Positions 7,869 through 16,171 of a DNA stretch of 17,313 bases are shown here, piece by piece. This stretch comes from DASPKW01 sp038244055 (lineage in GTDB: Bacteria; Planctomycetota; Phycisphaerae; Tepidisphaerales; Tepidisphaeraceae). The notes beneath the pieces are model-generated. The model had not been told where the DNA came from. It worked only from the letters and a program-made list of their open reading frames with translations, and made no database searches. Location of the stretch: NCBI GenBank assembly GCA_038244055.1, contig JBBRTW010000102.1, positions 1 through 17,313 of the forward strand. The letters run 5' to 3'. The translations under genes and the position numbers were made by a program. Within the stretch, counting starts at the first letter, position 1, and every line of letters starts with the position of its first letter.

Positions 7869-8042
7869 GCCGATTGGCTTGGCCAGACCGGATGCGATTG
7901 TTCCTTCCGCAGCATTGCCCGGCTGGAGGGGGTTGGCATCGATTGGTCTGGCGATCGTCCGCACTGGCCAGGTGCTTGTCGGCCGGGAGTGGTTCATGAA
8001 GGGTTGGAATTTCGGTGGGGAAAGGCGATGATAATGTGACTT

Positions 8043-8065
8043 CACGGGCGGGATGCCCGTGCCAC
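8043..8065 (+). repeat. REP-like palindrome, copy 1
   Basis: Stems CACGGGC (8043-8049) and GCCCGTG (8055-8061) flank the loop GGGAT, and the tail CCAC (8062-8065) follows. The same layout occurs on the opposite strand at 13436-13458 with paired base changes. The hairpin lies 14 bp before the SD of the esterase gene, within its 5' leader. Confidence 0.8.
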
Positions 8066-8090
8066 CTCTAATCTTTTCAGGAGACAAGCA

Positions 8091-9605
8091 ATGAAGGCGA
8101 TTCGATGGGCTGTGATGGGATTGACATCGGTATTGGGATCGGCGGCCTTCGCCGATGTCAAATTGCCGGCGGTTTTTTCGGACAACATGGTTCTCCAGAA
8201 GGGCGAGAAGATTCCGGTCTTCGGCTGGGCGGACAGCGGCGAGGCCGTGACCGTCAAGGCCGGGGCGCAATCGGCGCAGGCGACGGCCGGGGCCGACGGG
8301 AAGTGGAAGGTCACGCTCGACACCACCAAGGTCGATTCGGCCAGGCCGTTTGAAGTGACCGTGGCGGGCAAGAACAACATCGCCATCAAAAATGTGCTGG
8401 TGGGCGAGGTATGGGTGGCCTCGGGGCAGTCGAACATGGAGATGAGCGTCAATGGCGTGAAGAACGCGGCCGATGAGAACAAGGCGGCGGATTTTCCGGC
8501 GGTGCGGATGTTCACGGTGAAAAAGGCGACTTCGGATACAGCGCTCAAAGATGTCACCGGAACGTGGGTCGTGGCGGAGCCGGGAAAAATCGGCGGATTC
8601 TCGGCCGTCGGTTATTTCTTCGCGCGGGAATTGAATCAGACTTTGAAAGTGCCGGTGGGCGTGATTCATACCTCCTGGGGCGGAACGGTGGCCGAGGCCT
8701 GGACCAGCCCCGAGGCCCTCAAGGCGGATGCGGATTTCGAACCGATCCTCGATCGCTACACCAAGGCCAAAGAAGGTTATCCGGCCGCGAAGGCGAGGTA
8801 CGAGGAAGCGGTCAAGGCGTGGGAGGCGGGCGGCAAGAAAGGCAATGCGCCGCGCGGTCCCGGTGGGCCGAACAATCCGAATAATCCGAGCGTGTTGTAC
8901 AACGCGATGGTGTCGCCGCTGATTCCCTACGGAATCCGTGGGGCGATCTGGTATCAGGGCGAGAGCAACGCCGGCCGGGCCTATCAATATCGCAAGCTTT
9001 TCCCGGCCATGATCACCGACTGGCGCAAGCAGTGGGCCCAGGGCGATTTCCCCTTCTACTTCGTTCAACTCGCCAATTTCCAGGCTAAGACGGACCAGCC
9101 CGGCGACAGCGCCTGGGCCGAACTGCGCGAGGCGCAGACGATGACGCTCAAGCTGCAAAACACTGGTCAGGCCGTCATTATCGACATCGGCGATGACAAG
9201 GACATCCATCCCAAGAACAAGCAGGATGTCGGCAAGCGCCTGGCCCAGTGGGCTCTGAAAAAGGATTACGGCAGGGATGTCGAGGACTCCGGGCCGCTGT
9301 TCGATTCGATCCAGGTCGAGGGAGACGCGGTGCGGGTGAACTTCACCCACGCCAGCGGGCTGACCGCCAAGGGCGACAAGCTGACCAGCTTCGCGGTCGC
9401 GGGCGAGGATAAGAAATTCGTCTGGGCCGATGCGAAGATCGAGGGAAACAGCGTCGTCGTGAAATCGCCGGCCGTCGCCAAGCCGGTGGCGGTGCGCTAC
9501 GGGTGGGCGAACAACCCCGATGCGAACCTGTACAATGGCGCGGGACTGCCGGCCTCGCCGTTCCGGAGCGATGAATGGCCGGGGATTACGGCGGCGGGGA
9601 AGTGA
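8091..9605 (+). CDS. Secreted sialate O-acetylesterase (SASA family)
   Basis: The 504-residue protein has a Sec signal peptide (about 1-21, ending SAAFA). The SASA/SGNH hydrolase signatures are clear: VASGQSNMEM with the nucleophile S114, GVIHTSWGGTVAEAW near 190, WYQGESN with E291-S292-N293, and DIH (D371, H373), which supplies the acid-base pair. Such enzymes remove acetyl groups from O-acetylated sialic acids or plant polysaccharides. In planctomycetes they usually act on polysaccharides in the periplasm or outside the cell. The beta-sandwich start (PAVFSDNMVLQKGEKIPVFGWA) and length are usual for the family. AGGAG at 8079-8083 lies 7 nt before the ATG. A GATAAT at 8030-8035 could be a -10, but no good -35 precedes it. 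There is a low-complexity PRGPGGPNNPNNP loop near 260. Confidence 0.93.
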   Translation: MKAIRWAVMGLTSVLGSAAFADVKLPAVFSDNMVLQKGEKIPVFGWADSGEAVTVKAGAQSAQATAGADGKWKVTLDTTKVDSARPFEVTVAGKNNIAIKNVLVGEVWVASGQSNMEMSVNGVKNAADENKAADFPAVRMFTVKKATSDTALKDVTGTWVVAEPGKIGGFSAVGYFFARELNQTLKVPVGVIHTSWGGTVAEAWTSPEALKADADFEPILDRYTKAKEGYPAAKARYEEAVKAWEAGGKKGNAPRGPGGPNNPNNPSVLYNAMVSPLIPYGIRGAIWYQGESNAGRAYQYRKLFPAMITDWRKQWAQGDFPFYFVQLANFQAKTDQPGDSAWAELREAQTMTLKLQNTGQAVIIDIGDDKDIHPKNKQDVGKRLAQWALKKDYGRDVEDSGPLFDSIQVEGDAVRVNFTHASGLTAKGDKLTSFAVAGEDKKFVWADAKIEGNSVVVKSPAVAKPVAVRYGWANNPDANLYNGAGLPASPFRSDEWPGITAAGK

Positions 9606-9708
9606 TATCGGCCTGAGTATTGAAAGCGCGAGACCACGACAGAAGCGCAACGGCATGCCGCGGCGTTTCTTTTTTCGAAGAGGAATTGAGTCGCCCCACG
9701 GCGAAGAA

Positions 9709-9743
9709 AAGCCCGCGGAGAATGGTGGGTTCTCCGCGGGCTT
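9709..9743 (-). terminator. Hairpin terminator for the sigma factor gene, shared
   Basis: A perfect 14-bp stem (9709-9722 with 9730-9743, arm AAGCCCGCGGAGAA) has a 7-nt loop. Read on the reverse strand, the stem is followed by a T-rich run ending TTTTCTTC, which suits the sigma factor gene ending at 9776. The convergent esterase gene ends 104 bp to the left, so the hairpin may serve both. A separate T-run at 9666-9675 could help on the forward strand. Confidence 0.85.
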
Positions 9744-9775
9744 GAACTTTACAGGCATGATGTCGGCCAGCGGGC

Positions 9776-10633
9776 TCAGGCCACTTCGCGCGTCGGGACG
9801 AATTCCTTCAACCGATCCGACAGCGAAACGCGGAGGCGGTTGACGATGCTCGTGTGCATCTGGGAAACGCGCGACTCCGACAGATCCAGCGTCGAGCCGA
9901 TCTCTTTCATCGTGAGCTGCTCGTAGTAATAGAGGATCACGATCAGCCGCTCGGAGCGCGAAAAACCCTTGGTCAGCACATCCTGGAGGATTTTGTGCTG
10001 GGCCTGGAGCATGGGGCTTTTGGCCTTGGTGTCGGCCAGGTTCGAGGGGTCATCATCGTTCTCGAGATTGTCGCCGTGATTGTTGTTGGTGCGCTTACCG
10101 TAGATCGAAAAGACATTGGCGGGCACGGCATCGTCGGCGATCCGGCGGAACTCGTTCAGCGGGATATTCAGGTGGGCGGCGATCTCATCATCCGAAGGCT
10201 GCCTGCCGAGGTGGGCCCGGAGAGTCGCGGTCGCATCGGCGAGGATCTTGGCGCGCTGGCGGACCAGGCGGGGGACCCAGTCGAGGCCGCGGAGTTCATC
10301 CATCATCGCGCCGCGGATGCGGATGGCGGAGAAGGTTTCGAACTTGACCTTGCGCTCGATATCGAACTGGTCGATGGCATCCATCAATCCCAGCACGCCC
10401 GCGGTGGAAAGGTCATCCACCTGCACGACCGAAGGCAGCTTGGCCTTGAGGCGCTCGGCGTGGTTCTTGACCAGCGGCAGGTAATTCTCAATCAGTTGAT
10501 TGCGAATCGCCTGGGTGGGCGTTTTTTTGTACTCCTTCCATAGTTTGGCGATGCGCTTGTCGTTTTGAGCGCGTTTCGCGGCTGCGATTTTGATGGCTTC
10601 GTCCCTTTCGAGAGTCTCTGCGTCGCGGAGCAT
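9776..10633 (-). CDS. RNA polymerase sigma factor, FliA/WhiG type
   Basis: The 285-residue protein is a group 3 sigma factor. Region 2 (about 30-105) has KLWKEYKKTPTQAIRNQLIE, the core-binding VDDLSTAGVLGLMDAIDQFD (72-91) and the FETFSAIRIRGAMMDELRGL part. WVPRLVRQR at 119-127 is typical of FliA/WhiG. Region 3 is about 128-175. Region 4 has a helix-turn-helix with LTMKEIGSTLDLSESRVSQM (240-259). Region 4 would contact the -35 of target promoters. Family members drive flagellar, chemotaxis or sporulation genes, but no flagellar gene is seen here, so the regulon is open. An Asn/Asp-rich linker (about 182-195) separates regions 3 and 4. Start 10633 is chosen by its SD, and a TTG at 10639 is too close. 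No anti-sigma gene is adjacent. Confidence 0.92.
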   Translation of the reverse strand: MLRDAETLERDEAIKIAAAKRAQNDKRIAKLWKEYKKTPTQAIRNQLIENYLPLVKNHAERLKAKLPSVVQVDDLSTAGVLGLMDAIDQFDIERKVKFETFSAIRIRGAMMDELRGLDWVPRLVRQRAKILADATATLRAHLGRQPSDDEIAAHLNIPLNEFRRIADDAVPANVFSIYGKRTNNNHGDNLENDDDPSNLADTKAKSPMLQAQHKILQDVLTKGFSRSERLIVILYYYEQLTMKEIGSTLDLSESRVSQMHTSIVNRLRVSLSDRLKEFVPTREVA

Positions 10634-10640
10634 GAACAAA

Positions 10641-10646
10641 CCTCCT
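10641..10646 (-). promoter_or_regulatory. SD sequence fixing the sigma factor start
   Basis: AGGAGG on the reverse strand lies 7 nt before ATG 10633. Only one base would separate it from the in-frame TTG at 10639, so that longer start is excluded. Confidence 0.85.
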
Positions 10647-10810
10647 GTCCCTGGGGGCTGGTTTAGAAGCGAATTGCCCGATGCCTGCGCGGAAAGGGAG
10701 CCACTCCCCGCGCCGGCAGAAGGAGTATCGGCAACGCGCAGGGGGAGCCTGAAGGGAATTTCTATTTTTCTTCTTTCGGATATTTCTGCGCGGAACTTGA
10801 ATTTTGCAGG

Positions 10811-10825
10811 TCCGATAATATCGGA
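10811..10825 (+). promoter_or_regulatory. 15-bp palindrome with FliA-like -10
   Basis: TCCGATA-A-TATCGGA is a perfect palindrome with 7-bp arms. It sits 44 bp before the cytochrome start and 177 bp before the divergent sigma factor start. Its left part, TCCGATAA, matches seven of eight bases of the E. coli FliA -10 GCCGATAA. The -35 at the FliA spacing (GGAACTTG, 10792-10799) matches only four of eight bases. It could be a promoter, an operator, or both. Confidence 0.4.
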
Positions 10826-10869
10826 TCATCGCTACAGGGTGGCGTGAAACGTGTTAAGATGGAGATGGT

Positions 10870-13428
10870 ATGATGAGTCGAACGGCGATTGTGGAGGTAC
10901 TGTGGATGGCGACGTGGATTAAGAATTCTGTCCTGGATCGAGCAAATGCACGCGCGGATTTCGCACATGCATGGGGGAATATACGGGCGATTCTTGCCGG
11001 TGTATTTTTTTTCGCGGGCGGATTGGCGCACGCGGCCGGCGATGCGAAACCGGTCGCGCTGCCCCCCTCCGCGACCCGCGCGATCGACTTCGACCAGGAC
11101 ATTAAACCGCTTTTGCAGGCCAGTTGCGTGCAGTGTCATGGGCAGGGGCGCTCCAAGGGAGAGTTTCGGATCGACACCCGCGCGACCTTTATTAAAGGAG
11201 GCGAGAACGGTGCCGCGGCCATCGTGGGCGATAGCGCAAAAAGTGCGGTGGTAAAAATGGTCGCCGGGGTCGGGGTGGATGAGGATCAGTTCATGCCCAA
11301 GAAGGGGCGGAAGCTGTCGGCCGAGGAAGTGGGCCTGGTGCGAGCGTGGATCGATCAGGGAATGAAGTGGCCCGATGGGGTGAGCTTCGCGGCCGGGAAA
11401 CAGCAACCGCTCCCGCCGAGGAAAGTCGCGCTGCCGGCGACGGCGGATGCGAAAATAAATCCGGTGGATGTGCTGCTGGCGGGGTATTTCGCAAAACATG
11501 GCGTGAAAGCGGGGGCGGTGGTGGATGATGCGGTTTTCGCGCGGCGGGTGTGGCATGATGTGGTGGGATTGCTCCCCCCTGCTGATGAATTGAAACAGTT
11601 CCAGGCCGATTCTTCGCCGGACAAGCGCGAAAAGCTCGTCTGGCGTCTGCTCAACGACAATCAGCGCTACACCGAACACTGGCTGAGTTTCTGGAACGAT
11701 TTATTGCGCAACGATTACAAGGGCACGGGCTACATCGACGGCGGCCGCAAGCAGATCACGCCCTGGCTCTATAAATCGCTCTATGAGAATAAGCCGTTCA
11801 ATTCGTTCGTAAGCGAGTTGGTGCGCGGCGCGGAAGGGAGCGAGGGATTCACCAAGGGGATCGTCTGGCGCGGCGTGGTCAATGCCGCGCAGACGCCGCA
11901 GATGCAGGCGGCGCAGAACATCTCGCAGGTCTTCATGGGGGCCAATCTCAAGTGCGCCAGTTGCCACGACAGCTTCGTGAGCCATTGGCAATTGGCCGAT
12001 GCGTACGGGCTGGCGGGGGTGTACGCGGATAAGCCGCTGGAGATGGAGCGTTGCAACACGCCCACCGGCAAGATCGCGCCGATGAAATTCCTCTATCCGG
12101 AGCTAGGAAATATCGACGCGAACCTGCCGCGCGAGAAGCGGCTGGAGCAGCTCGCCGGACTGATCACCAGCGAAAAGAACGGCCGCCTTTCGCGGACAAT
12201 TGTGAACCGCTTCTGGAAGAAGTTCATGGGCCGGGCGATCACCGAGCCGACCGATGACATGGATAACGAGCCGTGGGATGCCGATCTGCTGGACTGGCTG
12301 GCGGCCGATCTGTCCGACAATGGCTGGGATTTGAAGAAATCGATGGCGCGGATTCTGACGTCGAAGGCGTATCAGATGCCGGTGGTGCCGGTGGCCGAGG
12401 GGGGGCAGGAGGTTTTCGTATTTCGCGGGCCGGTGGTGCGGCGATTGTCGGCTGAGGAATTTGAGGATGCGCTCTCCTGCGTAACCGGCGTATGGGCGGC
12501 CAAGGCGGCCTTCGATCCCAACGGCAGCGCGATCAAGTGGCCGCATAAGAAGGCGCGGTGGATCTGGAGCGTGGCCGGTGCGGAGAAATCCGCGCCGCCA
12601 GGGACGATCTACCTGCGCAAGGAGGTCATGCTTCAGGATTTGATCAATGGGGATGCGATGCTGGGGTGCGACAATCAGTTTGTGCTGTATGTGAATGGAA
12701 AACGCGTGGCCGGGGGCGAGGCGTGGGACAAACCGGCCGTGGTGGAGCTGAAGGCGTATCTGGTTTCCAATACGAAGAATGTGATCGCGGTGGAAGCGAC
12801 TAATACCACCAACGCGCCGAGCCCGGCGGGGTTTTTCATGACGGGGACGATCATCCATCGCACCGGCGGCGCGCGGAAGACGATCGACTTGGGCAGCGAC
12901 AAGAGTTGGAGCTGGTCGGGCAAGATGGAGGAAGGATGGATGAGTAGCGCGTTCGACCCGGCCGCGCATGGATGGAAGCCGGCCGCGGAGCTGGGCGATG
13001 AGAAGATCGCGCCGTGGCATATCGATAAGAAATGGACGGCCGGCACGGCGGTGGCGCAGACGGGCGAGCCGGTCCGGGCGGCGCTCTGCGCGGCCGACCC
13101 GCTGATGATGGCCCTGGGGCGGACTAATCGCGAACAGGTGATGACGGACCGGCCAAGCATGGCAACGACATTGCAGGCGCTGGAGTTGAGCAATGGGAGC
13201 ACGTTGGCGGAAACCCTACGAAAAGGCGCGGCCAAGCTGGCGGGAGAGAGAGGCGCGACGGCGGATTCGGTAGTCGAGCAGGTGTATTGGCGCGGGCTGG
13301 GAAGAGCGCCGTCGGCCGGGGAGAAGGCGGCGGCCGGGGAACTGGTTGGAGCGCCGGTGAAGGTCGAGGGGGTGGAGGATTTGTTGTGGATTTTGGGGAT
13401 GTTGCCGGAGTTTCAGTTGGTAAGGTGA
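10870..13428 (+). CDS. Secreted PSCyt1/DUF1549/DUF1553 (PSD1) cytochrome
   Basis: This 852-residue multidomain protein is characteristic of planctomycetes. A hydrophobic export signal (about 38-57, ending GGLAHAAG) follows an unusually long N-terminal stretch. PSCyt1 has a c-type haem motif CVQCH (C86, C89, H90). DUF1549 (about 196-400) carries a second CASCH motif (C362, C365, H366). DUF1553 begins near 421 with RLSRTIVNRFWKKFMGRAI and ends near 736-852 with RTNREQVMTDRPSMATTLQALEL. Between its halves lies a beta-sandwich-like insert (about 554-724). It is exported and probably takes part in periplasmic electron transfer or polymer processing, but no reaction is established. GGAG at 10861-10864 lies 5 nt before the ATG. 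The DUF1501 gene follows after 50 bp, the usual pairing. Confidence 0.9.
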   Translation: MMSRTAIVEVLWMATWIKNSVLDRANARADFAHAWGNIRAILAGVFFFAGGLAHAAGDAKPVALPPSATRAIDFDQDIKPLLQASCVQCHGQGRSKGEFRIDTRATFIKGGENGAAAIVGDSAKSAVVKMVAGVGVDEDQFMPKKGRKLSAEEVGLVRAWIDQGMKWPDGVSFAAGKQQPLPPRKVALPATADAKINPVDVLLAGYFAKHGVKAGAVVDDAVFARRVWHDVVGLLPPADELKQFQADSSPDKREKLVWRLLNDNQRYTEHWLSFWNDLLRNDYKGTGYIDGGRKQITPWLYKSLYENKPFNSFVSELVRGAEGSEGFTKGIVWRGVVNAAQTPQMQAAQNISQVFMGANLKCASCHDSFVSHWQLADAYGLAGVYADKPLEMERCNTPTGKIAPMKFLYPELGNIDANLPREKRLEQLAGLITSEKNGRLSRTIVNRFWKKFMGRAITEPTDDMDNEPWDADLLDWLAADLSDNGWDLKKSMARILTSKAYQMPVVPVAEGGQEVFVFRGPVVRRLSAEEFEDALSCVTGVWAAKAAFDPNGSAIKWPHKKARWIWSVAGAEKSAPPGTIYLRKEVMLQDLINGDAMLGCDNQFVLYVNGKRVAGGEAWDKPAVVELKAYLVSNTKNVIAVEATNTTNAPSPAGFFMTGTIIHRTGGARKTIDLGSDKSWSWSGKMEEGWMSSAFDPAAHGWKPAAELGDEKIAPWHIDKKWTAGTAVAQTGEPVRAALCAADPLMMALGRTNREQVMTDRPSMATTLQALELSNGSTLAETLRKGAAKLAGERGATADSVVEQVYWRGLGRAPSAGEKAAAGELVGAPVKVEGVEDLLWILGMLPEFQLVR

Positions 13429-13435
13429 GTTGGCC

Positions 13436-13458
13436 GTAGCATGGGCATCCTGCCCATG
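13436..13458 (-). repeat. REP-like palindrome, copy 2 (inverted)
   Basis: On the reverse strand this reads stem CATGGGC, loop AGGAT, stem GCCCATG and tail CTAC. Against copy 1 at 8043 it differs at four positions, all transitions. Two of the four are paired across the stem (C-G becomes T-A), so the hairpin is kept. It lies between the PSD1 and DUF1501 genes. Confidence 0.8.
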
Positions 13459-13468
13459 TCGAATGCAT

Positions 13469-13472
13469 GAGG
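13469..13472 (+). promoter_or_regulatory. SD sequence fixing the DUF1501 start
   Basis: GAGG lies 6 nt before ATG 13479. The upstream in-frame ATG at 13467 overlaps it and has no SD of its own, so 13479 is preferred. Confidence 0.65.
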
Positions 13473-13478
13473 ATTAAA

Positions 13479-14939
13479 ATGATCAGTGGCTTCCAGAACG
13501 TCAACCTTTCCCGTCGTAACTTACTTAAAGGGGCCTCCGCCGCCGCGCTGGGCGCGATGGCCGCCTCATTCCCAAGGATCGCAAGCGCCGATGAAAGCTC
13601 GGCCGCATCCCGCTTCGGCCCCGATGCCAACCCCAAACCCACCGCCGACGCCGTCATCGTCCTCTGGATGGCCGGTGGGATGGCCCACACCGAAACCTTC
13701 GACCCCAAGCGCTACACGCCTTTTGAGAAGGGGATCAAATCCAACGATGTCCTCTCGACCTTCCCCGCCATCGACACGGCCGTCGACCACATCAAATTCA
13801 GCCAGGGCCTGGAGAATCTCGCCAAGGTCATGGACCGCGGGACGCTCATCCGTTCCTACACATCCGGCGATCTCGGCTTCATCCTCCACAGCCGCCATCA
13901 GTTCCACTGGCATACCGGCTACGCACCGCCCCAGACTGTCGCCTGCCCGCATATCGGCTCTTTTATCGCCCGCGCGCTCGGGCCGAAGAACCCGGCCATG
14001 CCGGCTTTTATCGATATCGGGCAGCGCTTCGACGTCGGCGAGGGCGAAGAGCTCAAGTCCTTCCACACGGCCGGGTTTCTCGGCAGCGAATACGGCCCCT
14101 TCCTGATCCCCCAGCCGGCCGAGGCGGTGCAGGCGATGAGCCCGCCCAAGGGGATGAGCCCCGGGCGCTTCGCCGATCGCAGCAAATACTACAAACGACT
14201 TTTAGAGAACAGCCCGGTGCGGGAGTTCGGCAGCGATTTCCAGAAGGAGTCGCTGGTGCGCTCGCTCGATAACGCCCACCGCCTCCTGACCAGCCCGGCC
14301 TCCAAGGCCTTCGATCTCACGCTCGAACCCAAAGAATCGTTCGACAAATACAACACCGGCCGATTCGGCCAGGGCTGCCTTCTCGCCCGCCGGCTGATCG
14401 AAGGCGGGGCGCGGTTCATCGAAGTGACCAGCGAGTACATCCCCTTCTTCTACTGGGATACACACGATAACGGCCACACCCGCCTGGCCAAGCTCAAGGA
14501 AGAGATCGACCGCCCCATCGCGCAGCTCGTTCTCGATCTGGAAGCGCGCGGATTGCTCGATCGAACGCTCATCATTCTCGCCAGCGAATTCTCCCGCGAC
14601 ATGCTGATCGAAGGCCGACCGGATTCGAAGGTGAAGAACCAGGTCACCCAGCCGGATATTATGACCGAGCTCAAACACTACGGGATGCACCGCCATTTCA
14701 CCGATGGGGCCTCCGTCCTGATGTTCGGCGGCGGGCTGAAGAAAGGGCACCTGCACGGCAAAACCGCCGATGAGCGCCCCTGCAAAACGATCGAGAAGCG
14801 CGTGGTGATCGAAGACCTGCACGCGACCATCTATCACGCGCTGGGCATCTCGCCGAAGCTGGCGTACGAGATCGAGAAGCGGCCGTTTTATGTGACGCGC
14901 GATGGCTTGGGCAAGCCAATTTTGGAGATGATGGCGTAA
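13479..14939 (+). CDS. Tat-exported DUF1501 protein
   Basis: The 486-residue protein begins with a twin-arginine signal: SRRNLLK (11-17), a hydrophobic alanine-rich core, and ASA before the mature DES. It is therefore exported folded. The body matches DUF1501, a sulfatase/alkaline-phosphatase-like fold, with VIVLWMAGGMAHTETFDPK near 55, FYWDTHDNGH near 327 and IILASEFSRD near 365. Many relatives lack a proven activity. The protein is nearly always encoded next to a PSCyt1/DUF1553 protein, as here, so the two probably work together in the periplasm. The 50-bp gap holds the inverted REP-like palindrome but no terminator with a T-run, so co-transcription is likely. Length is normal for the family. 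Confidence 0.92.
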   Translation: MISGFQNVNLSRRNLLKGASAAALGAMAASFPRIASADESSAASRFGPDANPKPTADAVIVLWMAGGMAHTETFDPKRYTPFEKGIKSNDVLSTFPAIDTAVDHIKFSQGLENLAKVMDRGTLIRSYTSGDLGFILHSRHQFHWHTGYAPPQTVACPHIGSFIARALGPKNPAMPAFIDIGQRFDVGEGEELKSFHTAGFLGSEYGPFLIPQPAEAVQAMSPPKGMSPGRFADRSKYYKRLLENSPVREFGSDFQKESLVRSLDNAHRLLTSPASKAFDLTLEPKESFDKYNTGRFGQGCLLARRLIEGGARFIEVTSEYIPFFYWDTHDNGHTRLAKLKEEIDRPIAQLVLDLEARGLLDRTLIILASEFSRDMLIEGRPDSKVKNQVTQPDIMTELKHYGMHRHFTDGASVLMFGGGLKKGHLHGKTADERPCKTIEKRVVIEDLHATIYHALGISPKLAYEIEKRPFYVTRDGLGKPILEMMA

Positions 14940-15012
14940 CTGAACCAGTCAGCGCGATATGCAATCGCCGGATGCGAAGCCCGCCCAGGCGCATTGCGGG
15001 GCGGTGGTCGAT

Positions 15013-15018
15013 TATAAT
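15013..15018 (+). promoter_or_regulatory. TATAAT -10 box giving a leaderless start
   Basis: A perfect TATAAT ends 6 nt before ATG 15025, where transcription would be expected to start. There is no SD. The -35 region at 16-18 bp is weak (GCATTG or similar), so this is a candidate only. Confidence 0.45.
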
Positions 15019-15024
15019 TCGACC

Positions 15025-16125
15025 ATGATCTGCCAACCGCGAATCGTGGCTCTGCTCCTCATCGGTTTCCTGATGCTGCACGGCGCATGCACGCGGCCTG
15101 GGGCGGCGGCCGGCGGCGCTGAACCGGCAAAACCTTCGGGGCGAATCCTGCTGGCGCGGGGGGATGCGCTTTACATCGCGAACGCGGATGGATCGGGGGA
15201 GCGGAAGCTGGTCGATGGCGTGGCCGCGGAATTGCCGGCCGAGTGGTCGCCCGATGGCATGGAGATTTTGTTCTTCAAGCGCGGCGCGAAATCCGCGGAT
15301 GTGTGGGTCATCCCGGCCGATGGTGCGGGGGAGGCGCGCAACCTGACCCATGTCGAAGCAGGCACTTGCCGGTCACCGGCGTGGTCGGACGATTCGACCC
15401 GCATCGCCTTCATGCGCGATAACCCGGCCGGGCTGTACACGATGAATCGCGATGGAAGTAATCCCAGGAAACTGACGCACGATGGCCAGCGCGAGCAGCG
15501 GCCAAGCTGGTCGGCGGATGGGAAGTTCATCGTCTATGGCGAGCTGGTTTTCATCGATGAAAGCGCCGCCGACAAATTCCGCATGGAGCTGCTCCTGGCG
15601 CGGGCGGATGGAAGCGGTGTATCGAAGATCCCCACCGGCGAAGGCCCAACCGATATGGCCGAGTTCGCGCCGGCCGGGATGAAGGTAGCCTATCGCGGAC
15701 AGCGGCGGGGGAATGATGAGATTTGCGCGGTGGATCTCGGGGAGGGCGCGGCGGGAGTGAAAGGGGCGGGCGCGCTCGGCGCGGGGGCCACTGGGGCCGG
15801 CGCAAATTCGGCCACGGAGATCAACCTGACCAAATCGAAGGAAGATGAGCGCGATCCGCGTTGGTCTCCCGATGGAAACCGCCTCGCCTTCTGGCGGCGG
15901 GCCGGCGCTGAGGAGGAGCTCTGGACGATGAAGGGAGATGGGTCGGATGCGAAAAAGGCAACGAGCGTAAAGGCGGCCGCGCATCCCGGCGCGGCCGAGT
16001 GGTCGCCGGATGGAAAGTTTCTGGCGTATGGATCGGACGATGGGGTTTGGATTGTGGCGGTGGCTGGGGATGATGCGCCGAGGTCTTTGGCGAAAGGGGG
16101 TGGGGCAGTTCGGTGGAGGAAATGA
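15025..16125 (+). CDS. Exported TolB-like (PD40) beta-propeller protein
   Basis: The 366-residue protein has a signal sequence (MICQPRIVALLLIGFLMLHGAC). The Cys after HGA could be lipidated, but the lipobox is poor. The body has repeated PD40 blades of the form WSPDG..ILFF and WSADGKFIVYG, with typical ADGSGERKL and MNRDGSNPRKL turns, as in TolB and WD40-like propellers. These bind peptides or other ligands and have no known catalysis. A Gly/Ala-rich low-complexity insert (about 241-265, GAGALGAGATGAGA) lies within one blade. The shorter start at 15025 is chosen because the signal peptide begins there, although the frame is open from 14959. It follows the DUF1501 gene by 85 bp and may have its own promoter. 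Confidence 0.85.
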   Translation: MICQPRIVALLLIGFLMLHGACTRPGAAAGGAEPAKPSGRILLARGDALYIANADGSGERKLVDGVAAELPAEWSPDGMEILFFKRGAKSADVWVIPADGAGEARNLTHVEAGTCRSPAWSDDSTRIAFMRDNPAGLYTMNRDGSNPRKLTHDGQREQRPSWSADGKFIVYGELVFIDESAADKFRMELLLARADGSGVSKIPTGEGPTDMAEFAPAGMKVAYRGQRRGNDEICAVDLGEGAAGVKGAGALGAGATGAGANSATEINLTKSKEDERDPRWSPDGNRLAFWRRAGAEEELWTMKGDGSDAKKATSVKAAAHPGAAEWSPDGKFLAYGSDDGVWIVAVAGDDAPRSLAKGGGAVRWRK

Positions 16126-16171
16126 TAAAGTTAAATGTGAAGATTGCGGTGGAGCAATCTCTCCAATTCGA

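Noticed and set aside
7707..9758. Long reverse-strand frame across the esterase gene
   Set aside because: It is antisense to a well-supported enzyme gene, crosses the terminator hairpin, and is rich in Arg, Pro, His and Leu with no recognisable domain.
16126..16152. FliA promoter before the WD40 gene (TAAAGTTA at 16126)
   Set aside because: The -35 fits, but the sequence at the required spacing (TGCGGTGG) does not resemble GCCGATAA.
16141..16160. Hairpin AGATTGC/GCAATCT as a terminator of the TolB-like gene
   Set aside because: The 7-bp stem is real, but no T-run follows, so intrinsic termination is unlikely. It is mentioned only as context for the promoter at 16172.
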